64,000 nucleotides of DNA from Nannocystis exedens (GTDB lineage: Bacteria; Myxococcota_A; Polyangia; Polyangiales; Polyangiaceae). The stretch is taken from assembly GCA_945861885.1 (NCBI GenBank), contig CAMAVR010000007.1:23964-87963 (forward strand), given 5' to 3'. Below, one piece after another: positions 51,185 to 60,701 of the stretch (the stretch's first letter is position 1; each line of letters begins with the position of its first letter). Made by a program: the position numbers and the translations under genes. Below the pieces are notes generated by a model. That model had not been told where the DNA came from. It was given only the letters and a program-made list of their open reading frames with translations, and searched no databases.

Positions 51185-52783
51185 TCACCACGGGGCTGGC
51201 TTGTAGTCTTTTAGAAACTGTCCGCAAAAGTGCTCACCTGTGTGCTGCCCTCGAAAAATCGGGTCGCAAATGCGCGCTGCGCCGTCGATGATGTCGAGCG
51301 GTGGCTGAAAGCCTAACTCGGCTTTTCTCGCGGCTAGGACGGCCGGATCTTCATCGGTCACCCAGCCGGTATCGACCGCGTTCATGTAGACGCCATCTTT
51401 TGCGTAATCGATTGCCGATGTGCGCGTCATCATATTGAGCGCCGCTTTTGCCATGTTCGTGTGCGGGTGTTTATCGGTCTTTTTTCCGCGATAAAACTGC
51501 CCTTCCATCGCCGACACGTTGACAATGTGTTTGTCAAAAGTTCGATCTTTGATCATGAGCGACTTTAGCCGCGCGTTCAGAATGAACGGCGCCACCGCGT
51601 TCACGAGCTGCACTTCAAGCAGCTCCGCCGTCGGCACTTGCGCCATCGTGAGACGCCAGCTGTTGATGCTCCGAAGGTCGACCTGCTGCAAATCTTCGTC
51701 GTAGCGTTCACGCGGAAACAGCTTTTCTGCCGGAGCAAAATCGTCGTCGATCAGTCGCACTTGCGACAGCTCGGCCGAACCCCACACGCCGATACCCGAC
51801 GCCGAACTGGATGACGCAAATGCGATCGCGCTTTCGCCGCCGCCAACGCTCGGAAGCGCCGGGGATGCGTTTTTTGCGCCCCCGCCGACAATCTCTTTCA
51901 GCTCTTCGTGCGATGCCAATAGAACGCGCAAGCGCGGCGAAAGCTCCGACCACGAAACGCGCTCCGCTTCTAGCAGATGGGCATAAAAGCCCGGCGGACG
52001 ACGCACCGTTTGGCACGCATTGTTCAAAATGAAATCGAGCCTTCCGAGGTGTAGCTCGAGGTAGCGTGCGAACATCTCGACGCTCGGCGGATGCCGAAGG
52101 TCGAGCCCAAATATTTCAACCCGCGATGACCATTCGTCATAGTCTTCTTCGCGGGCATAGCGTGCCGCCGCGTCTTGCGGAAAGCGCGTCGTGATCACAA
52201 CATGCGCCCCTGCGCGAAGAAGCTTCAGCGCCGCTTGAAACCCTATTTTTACCCGCGCGCCGGTGACAAGCGCCACGCGACCATCGAGCCGCGCCGTAAA
52301 CGATCGCTTTTCATAATTGAAGTCGCCGCAGGCCGCGCACATCGAATCGTAAAACGAGTGAACGCGCGAATACGGCTCTTTGCACACGTAACACGCGCGC
52401 GCTTTTTTGAGCTCGGGGCCCCCTTCATCGGCCTCGATTTCGGGCGATGGAAGGACCCATTTCGGCGTATAAACGGCCGCGGTTCGCTGAACACGCAGCG
52501 CACTCTGCGCCAGCGCCGCCGCATCTGCTTCACGGTCGGCCACGCGATTTCGGCGCCTGAACGCTTTGCCCATCCGCTGCTTTTCGTCTCGATTTGGGCG
52601 CGATAACTTGCCCGCGACCACAAGCAAATCGCGACGCGTTTCGACCGGAAATGCCGCAAAACTGGCATGATCCGCGAGAAAACTCTCCATCACGCGAATG
52701 CACGTCGCAAGCTCGTCGGCGGTCACGATGGCTGGTTTTTCGGACGGCGCTTCGGGGGGAGCGGCCAGTATATCTTTGGGCAT
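51185..52783 (-). CDS. SDR protein with N-terminal zinc-ribbon-like domain
   Basis: 532 residues. A helical N-terminus (about 20-120) is followed by a zinc-ribbon-like cluster of four cysteines, CYVCKEP and CAACGDF. A Rossmann SDR domain then begins ALVTGARVKIGFQAALKLL. NNACQTVRRPPG is in place. The catalytic-type motif reads SAMEGQFYRGKK, then HTNMAKAALN, where the usual Tyr of YxxxK is Thr. The strand PLDIIDGAARICDP continues the SDR fold. I have seen this zinc-ribbon SDR architecture described in other bacteria and eukaryotes, but its substrate is unknown. The gene ends 10 bases from the DUF559 element. Confidence 0.78.
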   Translation of the reverse strand: MPKDILAAPPEAPSEKPAIVTADELATCIRVMESFLADHASFAAFPVETRRDLLVVAGKLSRPNRDEKQRMGKAFRRRNRVADREADAAALAQSALRVQRTAAVYTPKWVLPSPEIEADEGGPELKKARACYVCKEPYSRVHSFYDSMCAACGDFNYEKRSFTARLDGRVALVTGARVKIGFQAALKLLRAGAHVVITTRFPQDAAARYAREEDYDEWSSRVEIFGLDLRHPPSVEMFARYLELHLGRLDFILNNACQTVRRPPGFYAHLLEAERVSWSELSPRLRVLLASHEELKEIVGGGAKNASPALPSVGGGESAIAFASSSSASGIGVWGSAELSQVRLIDDDFAPAEKLFPRERYDEDLQQVDLRSINSWRLTMAQVPTAELLEVQLVNAVAPFILNARLKSLMIKDRTFDKHIVNVSAMEGQFYRGKKTDKHPHTNMAKAALNMMTRTSAIDYAKDGVYMNAVDTGWVTDEDPAVLAARKAELGFQPPLDIIDGAARICDPIFRGQHTGEHFCGQFLKDYKPAPW

Positions 52784-52801
52784 TCGAGCAAGTGTTCGCT
52801 A

Positions 52802-53878
52802 TTACGGAACGCCGTCAATCGAAAGGGTGCCGCGCGGCCATCGCCCGTCACATTTAGCCGATTTTACGGCCTCTCCGCAGAGCCAAGGCAAACAGGCGAC
52901 AAAACGAGAATCGCTGAATTCACGCGCTAGTTTTTTCCCCGTGTCGCAAGCGCGCGACTCGTTGTTATCGAGGCGCCAGAGCCTCGCCTCTTCGTAGAGC
53001 GCGTCGTCGCGAAGGAGCGACGTTTTAAAATCGCTGTAAAGACGATGAAACGCACGCCGCGCTTTTTCGTGATCGCGAATCGCGTCGCGATAAAGAAGGC
53101 CGACACGCACGAGCGCCGGCGTAAACCGCGGCCGCTGATAGCTGCCGACGTAGGCCGATGTTTCGCGCTCATCGAGAAGCCGCTCGAGATCCGAAATCGC
53201 CAGCTTCGCGCGGCCGAGGTGTTCATCGATCTCGCTGGCGCGATAAAGCGAGTCGTCGAAGAGCGCCCCTTTGGGGTACGGCCACCGGTCGGCGACCGCG
53301 ATAAACTCATCGCGCGCCTTCTCGACCTCACCGAGCGACATGCGCTGTTGCGCCGCGCCGTATGCGATCGACTCACCGAGAGCAGTACTTTCGAGGCTTG
53401 AAATCGATTGCAGGTATTTCAGCGCGCCGGCGGGGCCGCCCGATCGTTCGTGCTTTAGAGTCACCCGCTGCAGCCCGCGACGGGCTAGCGCGCTCTCGGG
53501 ATACGCGATGATGAACGCTTCTAGCTCGCGCCACGCATCATCGGAATCGCTTTTTTTTAGCTCCAAATCGATCAACCGATAGGCCGCTTCGATACGGATG
53601 CCTTTGGCATCTTCGCGTTTTGCGAGGGCCGAATAGCGCTCGCGCGCTTCACTCTCATTGCCGGCCCGCTCGGTCAGTGATGCCGCCAAATACGCCGCGT
53701 GAACTTGGTGGCCAGGTGGAACCGGCGCGCGCGACGCCGCATCGTACGCCGCGGCCGCTTCTTGCAGCCTCCCTGCGTGGTGCGCTCGCGCGGCTGCGGC
53801 CATTTCGCGCAAATAGACGTCGTTTCGCACCGGTGTGCAACCGATTGCCACGAAGACAGCGAGCAGCAGCGCTCTCAC
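52802..53878 (-). CDS. Tetratricopeptide-like lipoprotein
   Basis: 358 residues. Lipobox FVAIGC, then helical repeats in TPR/BamD-like style: GRLQEAAAAYDAAS, EARERYSALAKR, GEVEKARDEFIAVADRWPYPKG, HEKARRAFHRLYSDF. Likely a periplasmic scaffold in outer-membrane or peptidoglycan-associated assembly. The GTG start overlaps the threonine aldolase stop by four bases (53875-53878), giving a GTGA junction, so the two are coupled. The zinc-ribbon SDR follows downstream on the same strand with a 19-base gap. Confidence 0.75.
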   Translation of the reverse strand: MRALLLAVFVAIGCTPVRNDVYLREMAAAARAHHAGRLQEAAAAYDAASRAPVPPGHQVHAAYLAASLTERAGNESEARERYSALAKREDAKGIRIEAAYRLIDLELKKSDSDDAWRELEAFIIAYPESALARRGLQRVTLKHERSGGPAGALKYLQSISSLESTALGESIAYGAAQQRMSLGEVEKARDEFIAVADRWPYPKGALFDDSLYRASEIDEHLGRAKLAISDLERLLDERETSAYVGSYQRPRFTPALVRVGLLYRDAIRDHEKARRAFHRLYSDFKTSLLRDDALYEEARLWRLDNNESRACDTGKKLAREFSDSRFVACLPWLCGEAVKSAKCDGRWPRGTLSIDGVP

Positions 53879-54894
53879 GTTGCAGCCATCGCATCGGCAA
53901 AAATTTGCGCAGCCGGCTCGATGTCACAGTCGCGCACATCGAGATGCGTCACCAGCCGCACGCGCTTCGGACCGATTGCGTTCATCATCACGCCGCGCTC
54001 TCGCGCCGCCGCGACTATGCGATCGGCCGGGCGATCGATATCGGCGTTCACGATGTTTGTCTCGACATTTTGCAGGGCGACCGATACCCCCGAAATCGCG
54101 CCGAGCCGCTCCGCCAAACGCTTTGCATTGGCGTGATCGCTCACCAAGCGCGCGCGGTTGTTCAGAACCGCATACCGCGCCGCAGCCGCCAAAATGCCCA
54201 CTTGGCGCATCGCTCCGCCCCACCTGTGACGTAGCCGACGTGCCTCTTCAATCAGCTCGCGCGGCCCGGCTAGTGCGCTCCCTGCAGGCGCGCCGAGCCC
54301 TTTTGAAAAACAGACCGTCACGGTATCAAACGGCGCGGCGAGCTTTGCGAGCGACACTCCGGTCGCGGCGCTCACGTTCCACAAGCGTGCGCCATCGAGA
54401 TGCAGCCCGAGGCGATGCTCTTTCGCGCAGGCGACAATTTCGTCGACTAAATGCCCTGGAAATATGCGCCCTCCGGCTCGATTGTGCGTATTTTCGATCG
54501 CCACGAGCGATGGGCGCGGCGAATAATATGCGCGCGGTTTTAGCGCCGCTCGAAGGTCGTCGGCTGAAAAAAAACCGCCGCTCCCGGCGACCGCAAACTG
54601 AATGCCGTTTAGCGCGGCCCCTGCCCCGCCCTCGTACCAGATTGGATGCGCGCCATCGCCGACGACAACTTCATCGCCTGGCCGCGTTTGACACGCGATC
54701 GCCATTTGATTGCCCATTGTGCCGGTGGAGACAAACAGCGCCGCCTCTTTGCCGAGCAGCTCGGCCATCTCGCGTTCGAGCGCATTTACAGTTGGATCGT
54801 CGCCGTAAACGCTGTCACCAACTTCTGCTTCGGCCATGGCGAGGCGCATCGCTGGGCATGGCTTTGTGACGGTATCGCTTCTTAAATCAATCAT
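53875..54894 (-). CDS. ltaE: Low-specificity L-threonine aldolase
   Basis: 339 residues of a PLP enzyme splitting L-threonine or allo-threonine to glycine and acetaldehyde. The N-terminal LRSDTVTKPCPAM, VGDSVYGDDPTV, and ENTHNRAGG follow the family. The PLP lysine lies in TVCFSKGLGAPAGS (about 205-218), and the aldolase HLDGARLWN motif precedes it. Length is normal. The gene is the first of a possible transcript with the TPR lipoprotein and the zinc-ribbon SDR. Confidence 0.93.
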   Translation of the reverse strand: MIDLRSDTVTKPCPAMRLAMAEAEVGDSVYGDDPTVNALEREMAELLGKEAALFVSTGTMGNQMAIACQTRPGDEVVVGDGAHPIWYEGGAGAALNGIQFAVAGSGGFFSADDLRAALKPRAYYSPRPSLVAIENTHNRAGGRIFPGHLVDEIVACAKEHRLGLHLDGARLWNVSAATGVSLAKLAAPFDTVTVCFSKGLGAPAGSALAGPRELIEEARRLRHRWGGAMRQVGILAAAARYAVLNNRARLVSDHANAKRLAERLGAISGVSVALQNVETNIVNADIDRPADRIVAAARERGVMMNAIGPKRVRLVTHLDVRDCDIEPAAQIFADAMAAT

Positions 54895-54947
54895 TTGGCA
54901 CCCAAACTTAGTACAAGGTACGCGCAGAGTGTGCTCTGTTTACGCCC

Positions 54948-55451
54948 GTGAATCGTTATTGTCTGCGCCCTTTTGAACTTCGTTGGCTTTACGCAACCCT
55001 CGGCGTGTTATTTCCGCCAGCGCCAAGCGCCGGCCTCTTCGTCGGCATTTGTGACATGCCGGTCGAGGCTTTTTTCGCAGATGTATTCGCCAAAGTCCCC
55101 AAGGTCACGTCGGTCGGCATCCGAGCCGCCATTTGGGTCGTCGCGTTTGCTCCTTTTTTCGTAATCGGTCGGCCGCGCACAATCGCCGGTCTCTCGCCGG
55201 CCGATCGCGAGCGTGTGATCGTCCGGCTGTCGGATAGCCGATTTTATCTCGTTCGCCAGCTCGTCCTGATTTTGAAAACATTCGCCGCGCTCTTGTACAC
55301 GCAGGCGATCGAAGTTCGCGAAAAGATCGGCGGCGGGTTGGCGATGTCGAGGCTGCCCCAAAATGGCGGTCCCGCTGCGTCGGGAAGCGAGGCGTCACCC
55401 CAGCGCCTTTTGCCTTTGGTGACCGATAACGGTAGGAGATCCCATGTCTAA
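54948..55451 (+). CDS. Small helical partner of the GMC oxidoreductase
   Basis: 167 residues, starting with GTG. Hydrophobic helices (ATLGVLFPPAPSAGLFVGI, RAAIWVVAFAPFFVI, YLVRQLVLILKTFAALLYTQAI) separated by short loops, then a Ser/Pro tail. It overlaps the start of the GMC oxidoreductase by eight bases. Many membrane-associated GMC enzymes are encoded with a small accessory subunit, and this might be one; I do not recognise a family with confidence. The start lies 53 bases from the divergent threonine aldolase. Confidence 0.65.
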   Translation: MNRYCLRPFELRWLYATLGVLFPPAPSAGLFVGICDMPVEAFFADVFAKVPKVTSVGIRAAIWVVAFAPFFVIGRPRTIAGLSPADRERVIVRLSDSRFYLVRQLVLILKTFAALLYTQAIEVREKIGGGLAMSRLPQNGGPAASGSEASPQRLLPLVTDNGRRSHV

Positions 55452-57009
55452 CATCACGTCGCCATCGGCCGCGCCATACCCCGATGAGCAGCTCCGCGAA
55501 GGGGCGGTCGTCGATTGCAGATTGCTCCGCGCCGACCTGCGCGATGAGTACGACTACGTCGTCATCGGGTCAGGCGCAGCCGGCGCCGTCGCAGCGCACA
55601 CGCTCGCAAAGAGTGGCGCAAGCGTAGCGATCCTCGAAGAAGGGCCATGGGTCAAAACGCGCGATTTTTCAGACGATCTTCACACATCCTTCAACAAACT
55701 GATGAGGATGTCGGGGACACAAATTCTCACCGGCCGCTCGTTCATGCCGCTCCTTCAAGGGCGGTGCGTGGGCGGCAGCACGGTGATCAATTCGGCAATC
55801 GCATGGCGCACCCCAGAAGATGTGATCGAAAGCTGGCAGCGTGAATTCGGCCTCGGCGAGAGCGTGACGATGGCAAAGCTCGACCCGCACTTTGATGCGC
55901 TCGAGCGCGATTTAAACGTGCATCCCGTCAACGACGACGTGCTCGGCACGAGCAATCGCCTGTTCGTGGAGACGGCAAAAGCAATCGGCATCGCCGGCGC
56001 GCCGATGCAGCGGTACGAGCGTGGGTGCAAAGGGTCGTCACGCTGCCTGACAGGCTGCCCAAGCGCCGCCAAGCAGGGGATGAACGTTAGCTACATCCCG
56101 TGGGCGCTGTCGCTCGGCGCGCGCATTTTTTCGTCGTGCCGCGCTTCGAAGATCGAAGTGCGAAACGGGCGCGCTGTCGCGGTTCACGGGCGCGCGGTCG
56201 ACACAGAAGGCGGCCCCTCGCGCAAAGTCACGCTAATCGCGAAAAAAGGGGTTTTTCTCGCGGCAAGCGCGATACAAACGCCAAACGTTCTTCGTCGCAG
56301 CGGCGTACGAAATTCGGCGTTGGGGCGGCATTTTCAGGCGCATCCCGGGCTCGCTACATTTGCCATGTTCGATAAGCCTATCGACATGTATTTTGGGGCG
56401 ACGCAGGGCGCCGAAGCGATCGATTTTCGCAAGAGCGATCGGTTCAAGCTTGAAACAATTTCAATGCCGCCCGAGATCGCGGCGATTCGCGTGCCTGGCG
56501 TTGGGCGTGAATTTGTGGAGCGTCTGACGCAGCTCGGCAACACTGCAATGTGGGTGGTGCAAGTGCGCGCAAAAGCCGAAGGGGTCGTTAGGCCGGGCTT
56601 TGGTGGGGCAGATCAGGTCTCTTTTTCACTTTTGAAGAGCGATTTAGAGCAGACCCGAAAAGCATGCGCAGTGCTAGCGAGGCTTTATTTTGCCGCCGGG
56701 GCGCGCGAAGTTTGGCCGGGTATTTACGGCGTGCCGCCAATTCTCACATCGCCCGATCAAGTGCGGCTGATCGAAGAAGGGCCGCTCGATTCGCGATCGT
56801 ACAGCTTTATCGCGACGCACCTTTTCGGCACCGCGCGGATGGGGCCCGATCGCGAGAGCAGCGTGGTCGGTTTAGATTTTAGCGCGCACGATGCAAAGGG
56901 GCTTTACGTCGTAGATTCGAGCATTTTCCCCACGAATTTGGGCGTAAATCCTCAACACTCGATCATGGCGATAAGCCGCCTTGTGGCCACCCAAGTGGCC
57001 GAGGCCTAG
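55444..57009 (+). CDS. GMC family FAD-dependent oxidoreductase
   Basis: 521 residues. The FAD-binding motif VVIGSGAAGAVAAHTLAKSG (about residues 36-55) is followed by VGGSTVINSAIAWRTP, the cysteine-rich segment RGCKGSSRCLTGCPSAAKQG and the C-terminal VVDSSIFPTNLGVNPQHSIMA with the catalytic HN/HH pair region. This resembles gluconate-, alcohol- and cholesterol-type GMC enzymes; the Cys cluster might bind a cofactor or be structural. The substrate is unknown. It is probably one transcript with the small helical partner upstream. Confidence 0.9.
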   Translation: MSNITSPSAAPYPDEQLREGAVVDCRLLRADLRDEYDYVVIGSGAAGAVAAHTLAKSGASVAILEEGPWVKTRDFSDDLHTSFNKLMRMSGTQILTGRSFMPLLQGRCVGGSTVINSAIAWRTPEDVIESWQREFGLGESVTMAKLDPHFDALERDLNVHPVNDDVLGTSNRLFVETAKAIGIAGAPMQRYERGCKGSSRCLTGCPSAAKQGMNVSYIPWALSLGARIFSSCRASKIEVRNGRAVAVHGRAVDTEGGPSRKVTLIAKKGVFLAASAIQTPNVLRRSGVRNSALGRHFQAHPGLATFAMFDKPIDMYFGATQGAEAIDFRKSDRFKLETISMPPEIAAIRVPGVGREFVERLTQLGNTAMWVVQVRAKAEGVVRPGFGGADQVSFSLLKSDLEQTRKACAVLARLYFAAGAREVWPGIYGVPPILTSPDQVRLIEEGPLDSRSYSFIATHLFGTARMGPDRESSVVGLDFSAHDAKGLYVVDSSIFPTNLGVNPQHSIMAISRLVATQVAEA

Positions 57010-57033
57010 CCCACGCGCTACCATGTCGGCACT

Positions 57034-57429
57034 TTGGGTCCCGTCCTTGGCGCCTCAGTAGATTTATTTCACGCGCTTTTAATGGTCGCGTGGGTGTTCG
57101 GCTTACCGCTCCTATTTTTGCGTCGCTGGCCGCGATTAAGCCTAGGCTACGCGGTCTTTTCAATCGCGTTCATCGTAGTGAACCTAATCTCCCAAGCGCT
57201 GCTCGGAGAGTGCTGTTTTACAACGCTAGCGCGCTATTTTTGGCAGTACGACGCAGCCCCACTAGACCCGGCCTACAACGAGTGGTTCAGCGTAAGGCTA
57301 GCCTACGCAATCTTTCACCTAACGCCGTCGCACCAATCAGTGAAACGGGCAACGGAACTGCTGATCCTAGTAACCACAATAGGAGTGGCCCAACGCCTAA
57401 AGCGGCAAAAAGCAGTCTCGGCCCCGTAA
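57034..57429 (+). CDS. DUF2784 family membrane protein
   Basis: 131 residues, three or four membrane helices. The family motif is visible in NLISQALLGECCFTTLARYFW (about 50-70; G-x-C-x-x-T-x-x-E/A). The start is a TTG; no better start is in frame nearby. The TAA stop belongs to a CCCGTAAACGTG-family repeat (57423-57457): the last sense codons GCC-CCG run straight into it. Function unknown. Confidence 0.7.
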   Translation: MGPVLGASVDLFHALLMVAWVFGLPLLFLRRWPRLSLGYAVFSIAFIVVNLISQALLGECCFTTLARYFWQYDAAPLDPAYNEWFSVRLAYAIFHLTPSHQSVKRATELLILVTTIGVAQRLKRQKAVSAP

Positions 57430-57457
57430 ACGTGCCCGTGCCCGTAAACGTGCCCGG
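57423..57457 (+). repeat. CCCGTAAACGTG-family repeat, copy D
   Basis: Same unit as copies A to C. It contains the stop codon of the DUF2784 gene and lies 77 bases ahead of the tRNA gene. Confidence 0.9.
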
Positions 57458-57534
57458 TTTGGAAGCACACGCAGGCTTTCATCAAGCGCACCTTGACTCC
57501 ACCGCGTCACCGCGTATCGTGCCCCGCTCTGTTT

Positions 57535-57606
57535 GCCGCCTTAGCTCAGTGGTAGAGCAGCGGTTTCGTAAACCGCAGGTCTGGGGTTCAAATCCCCAAG
57601 GCGGCT
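57535..57606 (+). tRNA. tRNA-Thr (anticodon CGT)
   Basis: 72 bases with a complete cloverleaf: acceptor GCCGCCT with AGGCGGC, D stem GCTC with GAGC, anticodon stem GCGGT with ACCGC around loop TTCGTAA (anticodon CGT, reading ACG), T stem TGGGG with CCCCA around TTCAAAT. Discriminator T; the CCA end is not encoded. Confidence 0.97.
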
Positions 57607-57739
57607 CCGTATCGAGCCTCAATCGTGAACCGCAGATGTCAGGTGATGTAGCCGCGGAAATTTTGACGCGGCCCTTCACCGCTTGTTTTTGACGAGTCAT
57701 CGTCATACGCCAGTGTTCCATCGCCACGACGGAGTCTTG

Positions 57740-59368
57740 ATGCCGACGCGCTCGATCGCCGGAGTTCAGTTTTTCGCCCCCGCCGCCTATGTCGCATCGC
57801 GTAACGATGCTGTGCATAGTGCCGCCGAGACAATTCTGACCACCGATGCAGTCAGGTTCGTGGCCGACCTCGCCCGCCGATACACGCCGCGAGTCACGCA
57901 GCTCCTTGAAGCGCGAAATGATCGCCAACGCGAAATCGATGCCGGCGCGAAGTTCGATTTTCTAAAAGATACCGCGCACATTCGCGACGGAAAATGGCAC
58001 ATCGCGCATGTCCCCGACGACTTGCAAGACCGTCGAGTTGAAATCACCGGGCCGGTCGACCGAAAAATGATTATCAACGCGCTCAATTCGGGCGCGAACG
58101 TTTTTATGGCCGACTTCGAAGATTCGACCTGCCCGACATGGGACAACACAATCACTGGTCAGCTAAATTTATTTGACGCAGTGAGACGAAAGATTCACCT
58201 CGTCGCCGAAAACGGCAAAGAGTATTCGCTCAACGACAACGTGGCGACGCTCATGGTCCGCCCGCGCGGCTGGCACCTCGTCGACAAACACATGGTCGTC
58301 GATGGCGAGCCGGTCCCTGCGGGCCTGTTCGATTTTGGCTTCTACTTTTTTCATAACGCCGCAGAGCTAAAAAAGCGCGGCGCCGGCCCTTATTTTTATC
58401 TCCCGAAAATGGAGAGCCACCTCGAAGCGCGGCTGTGGAACGACGTATTTGTTCACGCGCAAGAGAAGTTGTCGCTCCCCAAAGGGACGATCAAAGCAAC
58501 CGTGCTGATCGAAACGCTCCCGGCCGCGTTTGAAATGGACGAAATTTTGTACGAGCTACGCGAGCACTCCGCGGGGCTCAATTGCGGTCGATGGGACTAC
58601 ATTTTTAGCTTTATTAAAAAATTTCAAAACAGCTCAAGAGCGGTTTTGCCCGATCGCGGCCAAATTACGATGGATAAAGCGTTTTTACACGCTTATACGC
58701 AGCTATTAATCAAAACCTGCCATCGCCGCAACGCCCATGCGATGGGGGGGATGGCGGCGCAAATCCCGATAAAAAACGACCCGCTGGCAAACGACTTGGC
58801 GCTCGAGCGCGTGCGCGCCGACAAACTTCGCGAAGTCAAAGAGGGCTGCGACGGCACATGGGTCGCGCACCCTGCCCTCGTGGCGATTGCGCGAAAAATT
58901 TTCGACGAACACATGCCGTCGAAAAATCAGATCAATCAAAAACACGACGACGTTCACGTAACCGCCGAACAGCTCGTGAAGCCGACCGTCGGCACGCAAT
59001 CAGAAGATGGCCTTCGCCACAATATCAGCGTCGGCATTCAATACTTGCAAGCTTGGCTCGGCGGCAGCGGCTGCGTCCCGCTCTATCATTTGATGGAAGA
59101 TGCCGCGACAGCTGAGATTTCGCGCGCGCAAGTCTGGCAATGGATACGCCATCGCGCCACGCTCGACAGCGGTCGCCTTGTGACGCGCGAGCTGGTCGGT
59201 TCAATTCTGAACCACGAGCTTGCGCGCCTCAGCTCTTTAAACAGCGAACACCTCGCCGACGCAGGAGAGCTGTTTAGGCGACTGTGCATTAGCGACTCTT
59301 TCGAACAGTTTCTCACGCTGCCGGCATACGAAAAAATCATTGCCGACGAAAAACTTCAGCCGCTCTAA
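57740..59368 (+). CDS. aceB: Malate synthase A
   Basis: 542 residues. It condenses glyoxylate and acetyl-CoA to malate, the second step of the glyoxylate shunt. Signatures: NVFMADFEDSTCPTWDN, TIKATVLIETLPAAFEMDEI (catalytic region) and ELREHSAGLNCGRWDYIF, as in malate synthase A. The ATG at 57740, with GGAG five bases upstream, gives the normal length. The gene is followed after 27 bases by isocitrate lyase, so the two form the aceBA operon. Together they allow growth on acetate or fatty acids, in line with the FadL porin and mutase in this window. Confidence 0.96.
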   Translation: MPTRSIAGVQFFAPAAYVASRNDAVHSAAETILTTDAVRFVADLARRYTPRVTQLLEARNDRQREIDAGAKFDFLKDTAHIRDGKWHIAHVPDDLQDRRVEITGPVDRKMIINALNSGANVFMADFEDSTCPTWDNTITGQLNLFDAVRRKIHLVAENGKEYSLNDNVATLMVRPRGWHLVDKHMVVDGEPVPAGLFDFGFYFFHNAAELKKRGAGPYFYLPKMESHLEARLWNDVFVHAQEKLSLPKGTIKATVLIETLPAAFEMDEILYELREHSAGLNCGRWDYIFSFIKKFQNSSRAVLPDRGQITMDKAFLHAYTQLLIKTCHRRNAHAMGGMAAQIPIKNDPLANDLALERVRADKLREVKEGCDGTWVAHPALVAIARKIFDEHMPSKNQINQKHDDVHVTAEQLVKPTVGTQSEDGLRHNISVGIQYLQAWLGGSGCVPLYHLMEDAATAEISRAQVWQWIRHRATLDSGRLVTRELVGSILNHELARLSSLNSEHLADAGELFRRLCISDSFEQFLTLPAYEKIIADEKLQPL

Positions 59369-59395
59369 ATCCACCTGTCACACGTAGGAGTCGTC

Positions 59396-60676
59396 ATGTC
59401 GTCTTCCGCCCCGATATCTCACGAGTTCGACCATTCCGCGCGATTCGAGGGGATTGTCCGCCCCTATACCGAGGCTGATGTCGACCGCTTGCGCGGAAGC
59501 GTTCAGGTTGAGCATACGCTTGCCAAACTAGGCGCAAAGCGCCTTTGGGGGCTCCTTCACAGCGAAGACTACGTGCGCGCGCTCGGTGCGCTGACGGGGA
59601 ATCAGGCGGTACAAATGGTGCGCGCCGGCCTCCAGGCGATTTATTTGAGCGGATGGCAAGTTGCGGCCGATGCAAACACCGCCGGGCAAATGTACCCCGA
59701 TCAGAGCCTCTATCCCGCCGACAGCGTGCCAAACGTAGTGCGCCGCGTGAATCACGCGCTGCAGCGCGCCGATCAGATCGATCGCGCCGAGGGGAAAGAT
59801 GAGCGCTACTGGTTCGCGCCGATTGTCGCCGACGCCGAAGCGGGGTTCGGAGGGCCGCTCAATGCATTCGAGCTGATGAAGTCGATGATCGAAGCGGGCG
59901 CATCGGGCGTGCACTTCGAAGACCAACTCGCATCCGAGAAAAAGTGCGGGCACATGGGGGGCAAAGTGCTCATCCCAACGTCAGCGTTTATTCGGACGCT
60001 GGTAGCGGCGCGCCTCGCGGCCGATATTTCGGGCACGTCGACAATTGTGATCGCGCGCACCGATGCCGACAGCGCCAAACTTGTCACATCCGACATCGAC
60101 GAGCGCGATCATCCGTTTATTGTTCGCGCCGAGCGAACCGCCGAAGGCTTCTATCGCCTAAAAAATGGCGTCGACTGCGCCATCGCCCGAGCGCTCGCTT
60201 ACGCGCCATACGCCGATGTTCTGTGGTGCGAAACATCAACGCCCGATCTCGCGCAGGCGAAAAAATTCGCCGAAGGTGTCCACGCGAAGTTCCCCGGAAA
60301 GCTTCTAGCGTACAACTGCTCGCCGTCGTTCAACTGGAAGAAGAATCTCGACGACGCGACGATCGCGAAGTTTCAGACCGAGCTTGGAGCGATGGGGTAC
60401 AAGTTTCTGTTCGTGACGCTCGCCGGCTTCCACGCGCTGAACTATTCGATGTACACATTGGCAAACGACTACAAAACGCGCGGGATGTCAGCCTACTGCG
60501 AGCTCCAAGAGGGCGAATTTGCAGCCGAAAAAATAGGCTATTCAGCAACGCGCCACCAACGCGAAGTCGGAACCGGCTACTTCGACCAAGTCGCCGAAGT
60601 GATTTCAAGCGGCAACGCATCGACCCTCGCGCTCACCGAGTCTACGGAGTCGAAGCAATTTTTGACCGGTACGTGA
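59396..60676 (+). CDS. aceA: Isocitrate lyase
   Basis: 426 residues. It splits isocitrate to glyoxylate and succinate. The catalytic cysteine motif [11 protein letters not shown] (about residues 182-192) is intact. Further motifs: [24 protein letters not shown] and [13 protein letters not shown]. Length matches the bacterial class. It is cotranscribed with aceB. A short 25-base gap separates it from the convergent DUF1554 lipoprotein gene. Confidence 0.97.
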   Translation: MSSSAPISHEFDHSARFEGIVRPYTEADVDRLRGSVQVEHTLAKLGAKRLWGLLHSEDYVRALGALTGNQAVQMVRAGLQAIYLSGWQVAADANTAGQMYPDQSLYPADSVPNVVRRVNHALQRADQIDRAEGKDERYWFAPIVADAEAGFGGPLNAFELMKSMIEAGASGVHFEDQLASEKKCGHMGGKVLIPTSAFIRTLVAARLAADISGTSTIVIARTDADSAKLVTSDIDERDHPFIVRAERTAEGFYRLKNGVDCAIARALAYAPYADVLWCETSTPDLAQAKKFAEGVHAKFPGKLLAYNCSPSFNWKKNLDDATIAKFQTELGAMGYKFLFVTLAGFHALNYSMYTLANDYKTRGMSAYCELQEGEFAAEKIGYSATRHQREVGTGYFDQVAEVISSGNASTLALTESTESKQFLTGT

Positions 60677-60701
60677 CGGAAGCGAACGACGCGTCAGGCC
60701 T

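Noticed and set aside
57090-57692. Long open frame spanning DUF2784 and the tRNA
   Set aside because: It runs through a tRNA gene in another frame and is not conserved-looking.
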